NCBI GenBank assembly: GCA_015847255.1
Contig: JADLZK010009181.1
Span: 744,001 to 808,000 of the forward strand
Origin: Hyparrhenia diplandra
Taxonomy: Eukaryota; Streptophyta; Magnoliopsida; Poales; Poaceae
Direction: 5' to 3'
DNA: 64,000 nt
Each line of letters opens with the position of its first letter. Position 1 is the stretch's first letter. The position numbers were made by a program, and so were the translations under genes. Positions 12,101-22,619 of the stretch are shown one piece after another. A model generated the notes under the pieces. That model saw only the letters and a list, made by a program, of their open reading frames with translations. It searched no databases and was not told where the DNA came from.

Positions 12101-12636
12101 GTCGAGTTGGAATCAAGAAATGCGGAAAATTTGGGCTGCTTCATCCGGTTGGAGTTCGAGCGATTATGATCTCTCTTCGGGACCCGTGGTGGATATTGGG
12201 ACCCTTTTTGTGGATTCGGGTGACTCTACTTTCGGCTCTTTGGCCTTTTCAGTTTTGGGTTCCGACTCTTCTTTCGTCAACTTCTCTTTTCGGTCTCGAT
12301 TACCTCATTGATCATACTATATCCAGGTATTGGCCTTGCATCTATCTTCGAGCTGCTTCCGATCTCCCCATACGATTCACGATGCGAAGGGGATGGAATC
12401 TTCATGCACAAGAAGCTTTGTTTGATCTTTGCTCGAACTTGCTTATTACTCCTCTACCAAAGATCGCGTGTATGGATAGTCAATATTGACTATGTCGAAT
12501 GTGATGATTTCGGTTCGGCATAGGCCCACTTCACCGAAAGTCACCGCGATATCCTTTTTCCCAATCGCGTCTATCCTTTTTCCTCCGAAACCATACAATG
12601 CATTACCCGCTGGATGCAATGTCCTCCGGTCCATGT

Positions 12637-13557
12637 TCATGCTTTAGAAGGCCTTGATAAAAAGAATGTCGCTGAACTTCCGTTGTCTATCAAGATGTTG
12701 TGAAGTGTGAACTTATCCACATTTGCGATCGCGACGAATGCATCTGTGTGTGGGTAGTCTCTTAGCCGGAAGTCGCTTTCGTCAAAAGTGATCGGGACCA
12801 TTGACCATGCTGGCCTGTTTAGGGGCAACCTGGGTGTTACCGTGTGCACTCTTCTCATGTAGTCCCTTCTGGCTCGTTTGTTCTCGTGCTCGAGGTTGGA
12901 TCCGCCTGTGATTGCGTAGATGTGGCCTTGAGACGGAAGTACGGAGTTTAGAGTCCTATTCTCCTGACTATTTTCGGGCTTCATGTGTGCGTTCTGCGGT
13001 GGCTGTTCCAGGTTTGCCGGAGAGGACACCGCCATTGATGGAGGGGGGTCGAGGACATAACCCGGGTAATTCCAGGAGTACCGATGATGATGTACCGGAA
13101 GCATGGCGGCCTGCTGCGCTAGTGGGGGTGGTGGTGGCAACTGAGTATTCTGGTAACCGAAATATGCATTAATTGAGCGCCCATTGTTTCTCTCATGTTG
13201 AATACATGCTTTGGAGCTTGCGCCTTGTGAACTTTCGTCCTTTGATTTACGTTCTTTGGCCATCTGCCCATACTTACGATCTCGACTGAAATGACCCATG
13301 TTTTTCGCCACAGACAAAACAAAGCGATGCGGTACTCTCGGACCATCCCGGCCTCTTCCGCGGCCTCTGCCCCTTGAGCTTCGGCCACCTCGGTTTGACT
13401 GATTTGTTTTGGAATTTGAAGCATCCCCGGTTCCTGGATCTTGACTGGGTTCGGTTGTTTGAGCCGAATCGTCTTGGACGTTGTTGATCTGGGCGAGGGT
13501 CTTGCCCCCTTTTTGGTTATTGGTCATGTTTGGATGTGGCGATTCTTTGCTTTTCAT
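12637..13557 (-). pseudogene. T1 gag C-terminus and aspartic protease
   Basis: A 306-codon frame that overlaps the end of the upstream gag frame by about 40 bases. Its N-terminal third is Ser/Thr/Gly/Arg-rich with an RGRGRGRGRDG run, like a nucleic-acid-binding gag tail. A zinc-knuckle-like stretch follows but its cysteines are split between this frame and 13119-13424, so an indel has broken it. A Pro-rich linker comes next. The frame ends with IDNGSSATFF, the aspartic protease active site of plant gypsy elements (Asp codon near 12687). The rest of the protease lies downstream in other frames. Confidence 0.75.
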
Positions 13558-14656
13558 CTTTTCTTCTTCGCCTTTCTACGTTTGACCCTTCTTCCGACTT
13601 CGCGAACTTCTTGATCTGATCATATAGCTCAGTCAAGGTTTTGGGTTCCTCCCTGTCTAGCTGTGCGGCGCACTGACCTATAGCCATTCCTTCAATCGCT
13701 GCCGCTATGACCACTTCATCTGATACATTCGGTGTCTGAGCACGAAGCTGCACTATCTTCTCGAGGTACTGCGTTAACGACTCTCCATCCTCCTGCTTGA
13801 GCTTCAGGAAATCCCTAGTTCCCTTTTTCAGGGCCCGGAAGCCCTCAAAGGTGATGATCAATTGCTCCTTCAGCTGTTTCCAGTTTCTTACCGATAGCGG
13901 ACGAAGGGCAATGTACCATTCATGTGCAATGTCTTCTACCGCCATTATAAGAGACTTCGCCAGGGTGACCGAATCCCCACCTGCCGAATGTACTGCGGCT
14001 TCATAGCTTGCGATGAACTTCCTTGGGTCCGACTTCCCGTTGAACGATGGCAATCTGGGCTTGTACCCTATTGGCCATGGGCTTAGCTGTAGTTCCGGCG
14101 CTAGGGGTGAGACCGGGTCGACCTCCCCCTCGAGACAGGCGGTTCTTGCTCCTCCTAGGGTTGGTGCTGCGTTTTTCTCCATCTGAGCCATTTCTCGGAG
14201 CAGATTCTCTTTTTCGATTTCGGCAAGCCTTAGCTGTTCACGAGTCGATTCTTCTCTTCGCCTAGCTGCCTCTCCTTTCATCATTGCGTCCCTCTGGGCC
14301 CTCAACTCTCTGAGCTCTGCTTGTCTGAGGCTCAATTCTTGTATTAACTTCGAGCGTTGCTCCTGCTCATTACCTGGTGTTTCATGTTCTTGAGGCTGCT
14401 CTTCTTCTGAGTCTTCCTCCTCTTCTTGGGCTTCGGCACCTTCTGGATTGGGAGGGCCTTGGCCAGTTATTGCCCCTGGGCCTGTGGCCGCATCTTCTGT
14501 TTCGCCCTGGCCCTGACCTGCTGGAGTGACGATCTCCGGCGGAGGGTCCGACGGAGGATCCGTGGAGGAGATCCGGCTGTTGGTGATGGGCGCCGCCTTC
14601 GGTCTTCCTCTCCCCCGGAGCCATGGGTTGCCCTGCACAACCACGGTGGGCGCCAA
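13517..14656 (-). CDS. T1 gag (capsid) ORF
   Basis: A 379-codon frame starting inside the primer-binding site (TTG at 14656), so the true start is unclear; the first in-frame ATG is codon 124 (about 14287). Residues 75-95 are acidic, 100-160 are a Glu/Arg/Gln-rich probable coiled coil, and 195-350 are the Retrotrans_gag domain, with YKPRLPSFNGKSDPRKFIAS, a WY pair and then DGESLTQYLEKIVQLRAQ. It ends in a basic tail. Gag forms the cytoplasmic particle that packages element RNA. This is the best-preserved frame of T1. The missing upstream ATG may mean a lost start or use of a non-AUG start. Confidence 0.75.
   Translation of the reverse strand: MAPTVVVQGNPWLRGRGRPKAAPITNSRISSTDPPSDPPPEIVTPAGQGQGETEDAATGPGAITGQGPPNPEGAEAQEEEEDSEEEQPQEHETPGNEQEQRSKLIQELSLRQAELRELRAQRDAMMKGEAARRREESTREQLRLAEIEKENLLREMAQMEKNAAPTLGGARTACLEGEVDPVSPLAPELQLSPWPIGYKPRLPSFNGKSDPRKFIASYEAAVHSAGGDSVTLAKSLIMAVEDIAHEWYIALRPLSVRNWKQLKEQLIITFEGFRALKKGTRDFLKLKQEDGESLTQYLEKIVQLRAQTPNVSDEVVIAAAIEGMAIGQCAAQLDREEPKTLTELYDQIKKFAKSEEGSNVERRRRKDEKQRIATSKHDQ
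14639..14656 (-). other. T1 primer-binding site
   Basis: In element sense the base after the 5' LTR begins ttggcgcccaccgtggtt. The tggcgcc start is the usual form of a plant gypsy PBS matching a tRNA 3' end. Its position against the LTR fixes T1 as minus-strand. Confidence 0.7.
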
Positions 14657-15548
14657 TGTTGGAGTAGCCCCAAAGCGGGCTACCCCCTGGCTGGACTAAT
14701 CGCCCAACTAGACCGGAGATAGCACGCGAAAAAGCGTACGCCAACTATATCTCTCTTCTATTAATTCTCTGTCCCTCTTTACAATGCCCCCTTGGGGGTC
14801 TATTTATAGTCCGTAGACTTTTACAATCCCGATTATGTCCTCCTACCAACCCTAACCCTTGGCGCGCCCCGCCAAGGACCAGGGGCAACGTGGTCTTTTC
14901 CCGCCTTGCGATCCCGCCTACCCCTCGGGGGTCACCTGATGTTGGACCGCGAGTACCTGCGAGACAAAGCTGATGGGGTTTCGTCAATCGGACCCTCCAG
15001 TCTGGCCGAAGGCGACCACTCTCGACTCTCCGCCGACGGGGCACAAACCAAAGCACGCGTCATTCTCGACCCGGCCGTCGGCACTGCGCCGTAGCGACTT
15101 CCCCCGGCGCTCCCGGCCGGATGCCTCAGCGCATTCGCGCGACGGGCGAAGCCAGCGCATTCCGAGCTATGCGCCCTCGCATACGACTACGCGACGGCGG
15201 CAGCAATCGAGACGCGGCCTTTACAAGTCGCCGTCGCCCGAGGCGCGGCAGATTCGACCTTCCCCGCCCGAACGCCATGGCTTTCGTCTTCACGCTGCTG
15301 CTCCCAGCAGTCAAATCGACCGTCGGGTGTTTGCCCATTGCCTCGGCAAAAGCCTTCGCTCCGTCCGAGTCTTGCGAGACCTCGTGACTATCGGGCCGTC
15401 ACCTTCACCATTGAGTTCGCTCTACGCGCCGACCCGAATCTAAAGCATTCGACCCCTCAAGGCCGAATCCTGTGTCTTTCGTATCATCTCGGATTTGTGG
15501 CGGCGGACCGACCATAGGGGGTGGGCAGGTTTTCGCCCTCCCCCAACG
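14657..15548 (-). repeat. T1 5' LTR
   Basis: Matches 2440-3323 throughout; its TATA-like ctatttatag is at 14800-14809. Many differences from the other LTR are 1-3-base gains or losses next to CG or CC, and substitutions are fewer than indels. Ends near cccccaacg at 15548. Confidence 0.88.
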
Positions 15549-15689
15549 GCCCGTATATGCGAACGGGAGAAATTTGGACAGCATATGTCGTTTGTTTGGG
15601 GAGTGAGGAGGGACAAGATGTAGTTAAGGGATTTAGAGTTGAGAAGAGTCTAATCACGCTTGATAACTTAACAATATTGAAATCAAAGC

Positions 15690-17185
15690 GGGGGGTATGG
15701 GTCTAGGGACTACATGTACTTCAAGAAGAGAAGTGTTGATGATCCCGGGGGCTGCAACACTATGTGAAATCGAATACGATGTTGATGCATTAGACATGGT
15801 AAATAATAACCAGGATGAGAGGGTTATTACTATAGTTTTGTATAAGAATCCAAAGCAGCGAGATGCATGTATTGCCATTAAAAAACTAGAGGTTCCTCGA
15901 TAGTGATGAAGACGAAGAGATGCCAGATTTTGAATTGGATGCATACAAACGATGGCTAGATATTATGCATACAAGGGAGCAAGCCATGGGTGAGTTATGA
16001 TAAATCCCTAGTATGTATATATAAAGTTGGATTTTGCAATGCACTCATGACTCTTATAATCATTCTTTTTCAGAGTTTCAAGATATATACTGGGGAGGAC
16101 ACCATCGGGACATACACTGTGAGAATGGCTGCGGGTTGAAGGAAAACTTGATTACATCAGTAATATCCCCCTAGTTGTCATACAAATTACCATTCTTTTG
16201 CGGACTTCAAATCATGCTAGCTCATCATTTGACAAAATTGTCTGCAGATTCGTATAAGGATGTTAGCCCACCGATAAATTCTAGTCAAGAGAGCAACCTA
16301 ACACCACCAGACCTGGCACATTCTCATGCTCGGCGTTGGAGACCAGATCAAGGTAATAGTAATTTGTGTTCATTTTGAATTAGTTTTGTGTTTTATTTAT
16401 GGTGACCCTATATGCATTACGTTGTTTAATAACACTATTATTACATTTTTGTTTTAATGGAATAGGCTCGAGAAAATGGGAAGAAAAGAGGACGTGGTAC
16501 CATGAAATGCTTGAAGGGTCACTACAAGAGAATCGGGACGGGCAATCAAAACCGACCGTTCAGTTCTCCATACTTGGAAGGGTCTGTAGGTGAGAACTCC
16601 CGCATTTTCACTTCTGAAATAGTATTTTCTACAAGGAAAAGGGCGCCACTCATTGGAGTGAGAACATGGAAAGATATCCATCCCGAAGTTAAAGAGTCAA
16701 TAGCATGTGATATATTGGTAAGTATCTTTGCTTGTGTATGAATTTTCATCATATATAATCTATAATGACAACTAACCTAGTTTATAATTATATAATAGGC
16801 TAGTTGGGAGCTTGAGGATAATTTGGATTCAAGGAGAATGATATGGGGCATAGCTAAAGAGCGTTACACAGGATGGCGTTCCACTTTTAAGTGCTACGAC
16901 CAAGTCATACAAACGGCTACCACGAGAGAATGATGCGAAGTTTAAGAATTAGATTATGTCGAATGGCATTATCTGTTGAAGTATTTTAGGACTGCAACAT
17001 TCAAGGTCCTGTTCCACATTATTACTATTCTTAACAATAGCAATTTCAGAAAAAAATGGCTCTTTCTCAGTCTTTAAGATTATTCTTCAAATCTATGCAT
17101 CTGTAGGAAACGAAAGCAGAAAGAACTCGCAAATCGGTCCCTTAAAAGACCACACATTTACCATAGCTCCACAAAGGTAAGGTAC
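15690..17185 (+). pseudogene. Transposase_24-like (Ptta/En/Spm) protein gene, broken
   Basis: The diagnostic part is 16466-16719: basic stretch, then GSVGENSRIFTSEIVFSTRK and RTWKDIHPEVKESIACDIL. It continues after an intron at 16799 with SWELEDNLDSRRMIWGIAKE and YTGWRS. This resembles the plant transposase family Ptta/En/Spm (PF03004), the accessory protein often carried by CACTA elements. Introns with fair consensus are seen at about 15990-16073, 16352-16465 and 16720-16798. An upstream frame at 15697-15903 may be an earlier exon. Stops follow ATTRE near 16930, so the copy is dead. A weak tail with TKAERTRKSVP is visible at 17110-17150. Confidence 0.6.
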
Positions 17186-17989
17186 TATTCAATCAACCTT
17201 TTTTTGCTCCTAACTACAAATGTCTACTGCTTTTGATATGCTTGACATTTTTTTCAACTATTTTTGGTCCACATAGAGTTCATTTGTAGCACTTCCTAGA
17301 CATATACGTAACATGGAGAAATTATCTATCAGATTTATTTTTTTAAAAAACCAGTTTGTTTATTGTTCATAATACATTGTATTACTTTTTAAGGGGTGAT
17401 CTTAATCTTATTTTGGTAAATGACTTTTCGAGCTCGGAGGTTCGTGTCTAACTGTCTGTATCGTTTCATAGATTCTTACTACCTGCTGTGAATGTTTCTG
17501 TTTGAGTGTCAAAAGTGTTTATAGTTGAGTTCATTATATCTTTGTCATTCCGATAATTTTATGATGAGCAATGAAACTTTGGTTAGCCACCTTTGTTTGC
17601 CCTCTTTTGATAATTTTAGTTTACTCGATGCTAAAACAAATGTCATTCATTCTATCCGGGAAAGATTGACAATTCAAATGGAGTGAACAAGATGGATCGT
17701 CATGATGGGATTGTCGATCAAGTGATGGGAGTCTTGATCGTTTCCTCATCAAACTATGATTTATTGCGTATCGTGTGTCGATGTAGTGGTTCGTTCAAGC
17801 AATGTGTGTTGGAAACTTGTTCGTTTTTAAGTACTATACCTATCAAGTTGATGTAGTACATGGTTTGTTCAAACAATGTAGTACGTGTGATGGAATTTTA
17901 TCTTGAATGGTTAAATCGGTGTATATAAGTATGATATGTATATATTATTGCATAAATATTATTGATCCCTGAAATATATGAGCGTGGCA
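17186..17989. other. CACTA internal AT-rich stretch
   Basis: No gene is supported. The sequence is AT-rich with short repeated words (tagtacatggtttgttcaa, tcgttcaagcaatgtgtg) and probably belongs to the 3' flank of the transposase gene inside the CACTA element. Confidence 0.4.
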
Positions 17990-19028
17990 GAATAGACATG
18001 TGGCAATAGCTACAAAATTATGGTAGCAACAACATTCGTGGGAAAAGATATTTTATCCTATCGCAACCGATTTTTCGATGTCATAAAGGTCGAAGCAATA
18101 GAGGTGGCCACATGTAACAACCATTCAAAGCGTGTGGTTTTGGTAGTAATATAATGGCCAACCTATAACAACCAATCCTAGCTGGTGGCAATTGTGGTGG
18201 TTATTTTATAGCACCCACAAAAACTTTGGTGGCAATATCGGTCAACAAGTATAGCATCCAAACACAATTGTAGTAATAAATGGGAACACATATAGCACCA
18301 AAAAAAAACTTTGGTGGCATATTGGTCATCAAGTATAGCATCCAAATTCATTTCGTAGCAATAGAAAGGAACACATATAGCACCCAAAAAAAAAACTTTG
18401 GTGGCAATATTGGTCATCAAGTATAGCATCCAAATAAATTTCGTAGTAATAAACAGGAACACATATAGCACCCAAAAAAACCTTTGGTGGCAATATTGAT
18501 CATCAAGTATAGCATCCAAATTAATTTCGTAGCAATAGAAAGGAACACATATAGCACCCAAAAACCTTTGGTGGCAATATGGATGGACAAGTATAGCATC
18601 CAAACACAGTTCGTAGTAATAGAGGGGATCATCTATAGCACCCAAAGCAAGTTTTGTGGCAAAAATGTGTAGCAACCACAACTAGAGCGTAGCAATACAA
18701 TCCTTTTGCAACGCCACTTTTTGGAATTGCAACACTCGGTGTTAGATACCATTGAGACCTCTAGCATCACCTGAAATGTTGTAATAGGATACTATATATA
18801 GCACCAACTAGAGCGTGGCAATATAGTCTTGTTTCAACACCTCATTGGGTTGCAATACAAAAAAAATTGCAACACACAAATGGCCATCGTGGTTGAAGGT
18901 TAATACCACGGACTTTTGCGCATCTCAACTTTACCAAATCGTTTGGTTGCAATTTTAGCTATTGCACCCAAAAATGGCATATTACAACACAATTTGTGGG
19001 TTGCTATTGACCTAAAAACTACGTAGTG
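17990..19028 (+). repeat. CACTA subterminal repeats and right terminal repeat
   Basis: Dozens of copies of gtagcaat, gtggcaat, gcaacacaa and related 8-9-base words occur in both orientations up to the terminal taaaaactacgtagtg (19013-19028). In CACTA elements such words are binding sites for the element's DNA-binding protein. Confidence 0.6.
18215..18680. repeat. Five tandem units of ~86 bp in the CACTA end
   Basis: The word gtatagcatccaaa recurs at 18249, 18333, 18421, 18507 and 18591, spacings 84, 88, 86 and 84. Each unit holds aacacatatagcacc, an A-run of 4-9 bases and ctttggtggcaatat. The array leaves a 167-codon minus-strand frame open (18178-18681), which is a by-product of a unit length near a multiple of three, not a likely gene. 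Confidence 0.85.
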
Positions 19029-19919
19029 AAAGAAACTTAAAAAAACATAGAGAAGAAAATAAAAATATATATATGAGATATATTAAAAAAAAAAGGAGAA
19101 GAGGAGGAGCCTCCACCTTTACACCTTTGCTACCACTAAGGCCCAAGGTCCATGTACACTAGTTGTGCGTATGACCTAAGCCTTGTGGCCCACTTTGAAG
19201 TTGGACAATCAAGCTGTTACCTGTAAAAAGTTTTAATGCTTTTATATACACACTCAAGTATGCAAGGGTAATATTTCACCAACTCATTTTACTCACTTTT
19301 GTCTCCATAAAAAGATTCATGTTTCCTTTGTTCATGAAATATGGACTGGGTTTGGATGCATTTACATGGGCACATGTGGTACATCCATAGGTTTTTCCTA
19401 AATCAAGCATGATGCTTGGGTTAAATGACCTTCTTTAATCAAAATTTAACAAGGTGTTAAAATTTGATTAATGGACTCAGGGTGATGTCATAAACAAGTA
19501 GAACTATTTTATGATGGAGATAAAACAAGGCTAGACTTACATTGCATCTTTACCTTAGCCTTGCTTGAGTATGATAAGTTTGGTGAATAATAACAAAAAA
19601 CGATGATAAAAAAAACATTATATATACATATATGATGAAGATTATATGTCCTCCCAGGAATGATAAAGTTTCAATGAAATTAAAAAAATCAACTAGCTCG
19701 ATCAATTGCTACTTCCTACATATGATTTGCAATGAGGTAATCACGAGGGATGGTAAGTCCCTCGTCTTCTACCATATCGTAACCATGCGGGGAAAAGCCG
19801 AGAAAGCATAGGGTTACAAACCCAATTCGATGGGCTTTGAGCTAGCTTGGGGAGGACCACAATAAGGTAACATATATCCTGCACTCTCATCTCTTTTTGT
19901 CACCTTGCAATTGAAATAA

Positions 19920-19954
<35 letters not shown>

Positions 19955-20984
19955 TATGATCATCTTGTTCTCTTTACAATGTCTTCATCTCTGTTGGATG
20001 AATCTTGTTATCTTTTCATGCTTCCTTTATCTATGCTAGTATGTTTTGGTTTGGAAATTTTGGTCTTACATGTTAATCATACTTCCATAGGCTTTTTGAA
20101 TTAAGCATGGTGTTTAGGTTAAAAAGTTTACCTTAATCAAATTAGACATGGAGTCGAGTTTGATTATTGAACCAAAGTTGCTAGTATAGATTTTGGTCGA
20201 TCATATGGACTAACCCCTGCAGAAATTCATCAACTTCATGAGGGTAAGTTTTTAAGATGACAATGGAGATGATAACATATTTGGTGAACCAAAATTAATA
20301 ATAAAAAAAATGATAATATTAAACCTTTCAACCCCAAGTATTCTTGTCCTGTTATTTTGATGTCATCCAAAAATAAGCTTAGGGAGAGTCTCCTAGCGTG
20401 CTCAAGAGAGGCCATAAACCACAAATCAGGCCATGATGTGCACCAACTAGGTAAGACGTCAATAATTTTTAATATTTTTTAATTATTTTTTTGTTATATT
20501 TAAATTAACTATTCTTTTCCTTACACTTAATTATCTTTAACCATATTTAACTTATTCTATATTATCATTCCAGTAAAATATATATTTACATAAAAAATAT
20601 ATATACACATACTATATATACCATCTATATATATTAAAAATATTTTAAAAAAATATATAAATAAATAAAAATTTCTAACTAATAAATTCTTGTTTTTATT
20701 ACTGAAATTATCTACAAATAAAAATATATATACATATTTACAAAATCAAATAAGAACTTGGGAAAATCGAAAAACCAGAGCGGCTAGCCGAATCAGACCA
20801 TTGCCCCAACGAACACGGGTCGGGTTCGACGGGTTAGCACGCCGCCAAAAGCTGGGCGGCGGCGGGCCCGATGTGGGTCTGGCCGGACCCCGGCGCGGTC
20901 GTGCCCCCAAGGCGATTGTTCGCTGTCTGCCACCACTAGCGGCTCATAGCCATTGCCTATGCCCGAAAGTGTCGTGGGGGCAAT
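19029..20984. other. Non-coding internal region of A
   Basis: AT-rich, no gene. It matches B in reverse orientation (about 61250-62400) with moderate divergence. It contains a (taa)n microsatellite at 19920-19950 and, at 20440-20720, a very AT-rich block that B lacks. Confidence 0.55.
19920..19950. repeat. (TAA)n microsatellite
   Basis: About ten perfect units of taa/ata in the internal region of A. Confidence 0.9.
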
Positions 20985-21209
20985 GCTCTATAAATACGCG
21001 AGGTGGTCGGAGAGCACTCCACCCCTCTCATCCTCACACTTTCACTCTCTCGCTTCGCCGCTCGCTCCAAATCTTGTGCTCTCAAGCTTCTCCAAGCTCT
21101 AGTGCAAGAAACCTTTGCCAAATTTCAGTCACAACTCATCCACAAAAAAAGCTTGCAAAAGTTTTTCTCACTAACGTAACCCTCATCCGAGTTTGTGTTT
21201 GCTTTTCCC
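20985..21209 (+). promoter_or_regulatory. Internal promoter and leader of the A ORF
   Basis: A TATA box (ctctataaatacgc, near 20988-21001) ends a locally GC-rich stretch (20780-20980), and is followed by a C/T-rich leader (cactttcactctctcgc) up to the ATG at 21210. This is the layout of a plant RNA polymerase II promoter. It is ~3.2 kb upstream of the 3' LTR and cannot be part of either LTR. B, the related element, lacks this block. Confidence 0.5.
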
Positions 21210-22365
21210 ATGAAGAAGTTTGCAAGAGTAGTCAAGAAGGCCATAGTAGGAGGCTCAAGCCGCTCTCGCAGAGGATCAAGCACACACTTCACCGAGCCCG
21301 ATGAGAGCCCGATGCACATCGTTGCAAGAGCAAGAACAAGGACAAGGAGGGATGACGATCGCGGAAGAAGACGCCCGTACCTCGACTTGGAAGAAGGTCG
21401 GGAGATGCAAGCATATCACCTCCTCAAGGGTCGAGACTTCATCCACGCACCTCACTTCACTTCCGAGGCCCTTGAAAAGCTAGGTATGGACACTGAATTC
21501 CCTCTCATATGGAATGTTGTTGGATGGATGAGGATCAATCCCCTTGATGAGCCGGGTTCTTGACACTTCTTACCATACAATTTTTATGTTCCTTGCAAGT
21601 TCATAATGACGGTGTTACTTTTTGACTCTTTGAGACAAATTATTATTGCACTTGGGGAGAACTTGCTAGGTACATAGGTTTTAACACAAAGAAATGCTCA
21701 CAAACCTGAATTTTTTTCGACGAAAGGATATAATCGTCATACATTCGGGACAGAGATTTCTAGTCTAGTGCCTACAACCCCTAAGTTTTCTCTGTTAATG
21801 CAAACATCCATCACCCATCATTGAAATTCATGCATAAATGGATGGCTATGACTTTATTCCCTAGACAAGATATTCATTGCATTCATGATGTTGAGATGCA
21901 ATGCCTTTATGCCATGTTTAACAAAATTAAATTGCTCCCATAAGAGAAATAGTGAAATGCATGATGGATAACTTTAAACACACTATTGCTATTTGTTGCA
22001 CATCCCTTGTGACACGGTTCACCCGTGGTGTGAATGTGTTGGAGGGACAGGAAGTGACATACATCACTACCCCACGCATTGAAATCACGGTACAATCCTT
22101 GATACAAGGGCATAACTTGAAATTTGATGAGAATGATAATGAGAAACTTGTTTACTATTTTCCGGGATACACAAATGAGATTCCGCTTCCTAACCCGAAA
22201 TCTCTTTGTATAAATCCCCATCACTCACCTTCACTCTTGTTGAGCAAGAGGAAGCATGTAGGAGTTCAGTTTCTCATAGGTCATCACGGAGGAGGACCAC
22301 GGGTGAAGCTAGTGGCTCATAGAAGCCACAACCCGCACCTATACTTGTACCCACACTAGGGTTCT
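21210..22365 (+). pseudogene. ATHILA ORF-1-like / env-position protein of A
   Basis: Starts MKKFARVVKK, with a Ser/Arg-rich basic region (residues 15-55) followed by LEEGREMQAYHLLKGRDFIH and GMDTEFPLIWNVVGWMRI. A TGA at about 21561 ends the first frame after DEPGS. Downstream frames carry recognisable continuation: TSLVTRFTRGVNVLEGQEVT, YITTPRIEI, and FPGYTNEIPLPNP (21952-22200). From memory this order matches the ATHILA ORF-1 type family (PF03078) found in Athila elements and their derivatives; function unknown. Several frameshifts and stops separate the parts, so this copy does not encode the full protein as read. A Pro/Gly-rich tail runs to about 22619. Confidence 0.6.
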
Positions 22366-22619
22366 TCTCGGGTATGCCAAATCCTGGGTACACACACGGG
22401 TTTTCGGCTGGTGGGGTACACCCGCACCCGGACATGGCTGGTGGTTCAGGGTTGCAAGAGACACATGCTCAGTCCTCTGATTCTGAGGGGATGCCACCAC
22501 CCATTCCGCCACGCCACTCCACAGTGGACCCTCAGGCAATCCAGGAACTCAACATATGCATCGGAGGCATAGAGATCTGCATAGGTGAGATCCGGGACAT
22601 GCTTAACACATTTGTGTAG

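Larger units (their letters stand above)
2440..15548 (-). mobile_element. T1: Ty3/gypsy (Tat-type) LTR retrotransposon, two LTRs, decayed
   Basis: Two direct repeats of about 0.89 kb (2440-3323 and 14657-15548) flank 11.3 kb. On the minus strand the internal region has, in order, a primer-binding site, gag, protease, reverse transcriptase, RNase H and integrase, then a ~5.7 kb region before the 3' LTR that holds a gene on the opposite strand. This order (integrase last) is that of Ty3/gypsy. The archaeal-type RNase H motif and the antisense gene point to the Tat lineage. Flanks read gccgt (2435-2439) and gcccg(t) (15549-15554), which would be a 5-bp target duplication if one base is missing. 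All pol domains are frameshifted, so the copy is not autonomous as read. Confidence 0.9.
15549..19028 (+). mobile_element. 3' part of a CACTA (En/Spm-type) DNA transposon
   Basis: The right end is tagtg at 19024-19028, which in reverse complement gives cactacgtagtttttagg, a CACTA-type terminal inverted repeat. The kilobase before it is full of short repeated gtRgcaa/gtggcaat motifs, the subterminal repeats expected for this superfamily. Upstream lies a broken Transposase_24-like gene. No matching left terminus was found up to 15549, where T1 ends, so the left part is lost or was interrupted by T1. Confidence 0.65.

Noticed and set aside
16519..16530. cactacaagag, looks like a CACTA terminus
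   Set aside because: It lies inside the Transposase_24-like frame, which continues on both sides; no subterminal repeats beside it.
18178..18681. 167-codon minus-strand frame in the CACTA end
   Set aside because: Translation of an 86-bp tandem array; Cys/Tyr/Ile-rich repeats without domain; treated as repeat, not gene.
19920..19950. Microsatellite as poly(A) tail of a LINE/SINE
   Set aside because: No LINE or SINE sequence upstream and no target duplication; simple (TAA)n.
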